From: Muscardinus avellanarius
Taxonomy: Eukaryota > Chordata > Mammalia > Rodentia > Gliridae
NCBI GenBank assembly: GCA_963383645.1
Contig: OY726574.1
Span: 61,818,894-61,882,893, forward strand
DNA length: 64,000 nucleotides
Direction: 5' to 3'
The notes below the pieces were generated by a model. That model was given only the letters and a program-made list of their open reading frames with translations, was not told the DNA's origin and searched no databases. The position numbers and the translations under genes are program-made. How positions within the stretch are numbered: the first letter of the stretch is position 1; every line of letters starts with the position of its first letter. Positions 50,886 to 54,900 of this stretch are shown piece after piece.

Positions 50886-51961
50886 AAAATGAGAGTAGGG
50901 GTATAGCTGAGTGGTCAGATGTCTCTAAGGTTCAACTTCAAGTACCAAACAAAAACAAACCCTCAGTCTTAGGTCTGGATTCTGATCTCACATCCTGTGT
51001 CCTCGCAGGGACCAGAAGCAAGGTCAAGAGTGGGGCCGTTGCCGGGGTCTTGGAGTGGGACCTGAGGTGCCCTAGTGGTGGTCCTAACAAGGATTTAAAG
51101 AGGACAGGGAGGCAGAACCCTGTTCCTGGTGCTTCAGGCCCTCAGCCATGTCACCCAAATTGGCAGAACTCAGGACCAGAGCATGGATGTTCTTTATTCC
51201 CCCCTAAAATACAGGGATAGCTCCTGTGGCTTAATTATACAGCTCAGAAGCGAGTGAGCAGGCAGAAGAAACTGCAGAGGACAGGCCTGTACCTGGTGAT
51301 CAAGTGCAATCAATTTCCAGTGCAGAAAGATGTCAGGTGTCTGCGCAGGTGCTCCTGGGAGGAACATGGCACTTTCTGCCCTGTCTGTTCCTTCCCCTTA
51401 TTTTTCTGATTCGGAAACCAGTCATCACAGACTGGGGATTGGCAGCTTGCTTAGGAGGGATGGGATGGGTGAGTGGGAATTCATTTTGAAAATTATAGTC
51501 ATGCTTGAGACAGGCAACTTTGTAGACTTGCAGGCAGCCGCTCCTTAGCAGGGAAGCTGGAAATCCTCCTGAGCCTCTGCCCCATATTGTGGCCTGGGGC
51601 CGGCAGCCCATGCCCGCCCCCACTTCTTCATATGGTAAGAGGTGGTTCCTAGCCGGGCTTGGTGGCACACACTGTCATCCCAGCACAATGGAGTCTAAGA
51701 CAGACAACCTCAGCTACTTAGTGAGGCCCTTTGCAACTCAGTGAGACCCTGCTTCAAAATAAAGAATAAAAAATAAGGCTGGGGGTGTGGCTCGGAGGTA
51801 GAATGCCCCTGGGTTCCATCCCCGGTACTCACACACACACAAAAAAGAAGATGGCTCCTTCTAGTCATTGAAATTAATTGCAGTTACGTGTACATAATCA
51901 CTTCTCTGCACAGAGGGATGCGATCTTTTAGATGTTCATGAAAAAGAGGTGTGTCCCTGTG

Positions 51962-51997
<36 letters not shown>

Positions 51998-54900
51998 CCA
52001 GAAGAAATTAGAGCAATTTGTGGCTAGTTTTTCAGCCTGGTGATCTGACAGCATAGCCTTTTAAAATTCTGAAATTCAAATAACTTCTTGTAAATATTCC
52101 GAAAATAAGAGTGTCCAATCCGGAAATAATAAAAATACTTGGATGTGAATCAGAAACAACTTCGCCTAGGGTGAGTAATAAGTTTTTCTAGTCGAAGAGT
52201 TAGAGGTAAAGGGAAACTTCCACATCTACCGGCATGCCCCGTGTACGGAGGGAGAGAGCTGGTTAGGAGAGCTGCTTGGCTGGTGGGACACTTGGTATTT
52301 GCCAGGTAAGAGAAAGTATTTTTGGTGTGTTTTGGGTTTTTTTTTTTTTTTTTTTTTGATACTGGGGTGGAACCCGGGGAATTCTACCTCTGAGCTATTC
52401 CCCCATCCCTTTTATTTATTTTTAAATAGGGCCTCATAAGTTGCTGAAGCTGGCCTTCAATCTAGCAAAATCCTCCTGCCTCAGCCTCTCTCACATATGT
52501 GATATTACAGTGTGCGCCACCAGCCACCATGCCCAATTCAAAAGTGATCTTTAAACGATTTTATGCCATCAAATCTGCTTTACAGCAAACCAGGAGTTCT
52601 GAATGTACAAACGCAGAAGGGAACTTCTGGTCTCCCCCTGCTGTAGGACAAGGCGGGCACTGATTGGCCCATCTCTCAGGGCTCGGCAGAAGGACCTTAG
52701 GCTCCTGGTCAGGGTGGAGCTCTCAGATCCGCGGCTGCTCAGAAAGCAGATGCAGTCAGCCAGGCGTGGCGGCACACACCTGTGCTCCAGTACCTGGGAG
52801 GCTGAGACAGGAGGAGCTATGCAGGTTTGAGGCCAGCCTCAGCGACTTGGTAAGATCCTGTTTCAAAATTTAAAAATCAAAAATGGCTGGGGATATAGCG
52901 CAGAGGTAGACTGCCTCTGGGTTTGATCCCTAGTACCACCCAAGGGAAAAAAAAAAAAAAAGAAAAGAAAAGAAAAAAGAAAGAAGGGAGAGGAAAGCAA
53001 AACAATGCAGACCAGCTGGATTTGTGCTTCTCACAAAGCTCGGCCGGTTCCAATCCCAGCTGTCCTCTGTTGACTGGCGTGAGGGGTAAGATTCGCAGCA
53101 TAAACTGAGCAGTATTTTTCTGCTAGTGATTTTATAACAGCTTAATTGAGATCAAAATCACATACCATAAAATCTGCTTTTTTGACGCATACAGTTCAGT
53201 GGTTTTCAGTATACTCACAGAACTGTGTAACCAGCACCACAGTCTAACTTTATAACACTTTTATCAGCACCAAAAGAAACCCCTAGGTGTTAGCAGACAC
53301 TCCCCATCAGTCTACTCCGGTTCTTTTTTTTTTTTTTTTTTTTTTTTTGTGGTACTAGGGATGAAACCCAGGGGCATTCTACCTTTGAGCTACACTCCCA
53401 GCCCTATTTTTTAAATTATTAATTTATTTTATTTTATTTTCTGGTGGTACTGGGGTTCCTGGAAATCCTTCTACCTCCGGGCTACACTCCCAGACCTATG
53501 TTTTATCATTTTTAATTTGGAAAAAGGGTCTCTTAAGCCAGCGCGGCTGGCTTCGAACCTGCGCGATCCTCCTGTCTCCGCCTCCCAAGCATGAAGATTA
53601 CAAGCGTGCGCCGCCACGCCCGGCTCTAATTCTTTATTTTTAAACAGGGTCTCACTGAGGTGCATAGGGCCTTATTAAGCCGCTGAGGCTGGCTTCAAAC
53701 CTGTGATCCTCCTGGCTCAGCCTCCCGAATGCTGGGTTTACAAGCAAGCGCCATCACCCCAGCTCTACTCTGATTCTTTATATGAAATGTCCGGCATTTG
53801 CCTGTTCTGGGAATTTCATATAAAGGAAACCATGTCACAGGTGACCTCTGAAGTCGGATTCTTGTACCCAGCCTCCTTTCACATTGATCCACGCTGTAGC
53901 CGGCGTCAGAACTGATTCCATTCCAGAGCCAAATTATCTTCCACTGTGCCACTTGGCTCCCTTTATTTATTATCGGTTGATAATAAATAAGTGTGTGGTG
54001 AGTAGGTTGATGAGCATGTGTGCTGTTTACTATTGTGGGCTATTACAAATAATGCACTCTCTTCATTTATAAGTTTTTGTGTAAACACATTTTCAGCTCT
54101 CTTGGCCGTGTACCTTGCGGGAGAATTTCTAGGTAAGGTGGCAGCTCTTCGTTTAACCTTCTGAGGAATTTCCAGATTGTCCTCTAAAGTGGCGGTGTGA
54201 CTTTACGTTCCCACCTACCCTGCAGTGTACGTGGGCTCTAGGTTCCCCGCAGCCTCACTGACACCTGTTACTGATGTTTTATTTTATTCTCCCTAGTTAG
54301 TGTTACTGCTAATTAATTTTGATGTTGTGACATCATAGATGTATGGAAATGAGCTGCCTTCTTTATTTTACTTCTCTGCTGTGGGCCCCCAGAGAACTGA
54401 GGGGGGGCCTTAGAATCCCTGGTCTCCACCCTCCAGTGTCTGAGTGGAATCCACGCTTTTTGCCACATTTATGATTTCCTCTGATGTTGGCTTTTCCCTC
54501 CTTTGTGTCAAGTTCTCAGCCAGAGACTGGGGCGGTTACAAAGAAAAGAATAAACTGTGACCCCGCTCTTCAAATGGATGGGTCAGACTACGAGGGGATT
54601 TAGGGCACAGAATATAGGTAAAGAGGAAATTTCTATCAAAAAATTTAGGAGACACATAAAAACTTGTAAAAAAATTTAATTAGCATAACTAAAAGTAAAG
54701 GTGCATTTTCTTGGTTGTGGCCAACATGATGGATAAGAGTCAGTAGCTCACGAGTTTTCAGACTTGCCTCTTACTCAAGCGAGAGGAGAGCTTTCTAATT
54801 TCTGAGTGCTTGTCCCAGGACTGGGATCCTCTAGGTGGCAGATGGAGGCATCCTTCAGCCTCACGTCCCTCTCCTTGGTTCCCGGGCTCCCCTCAGCCTG

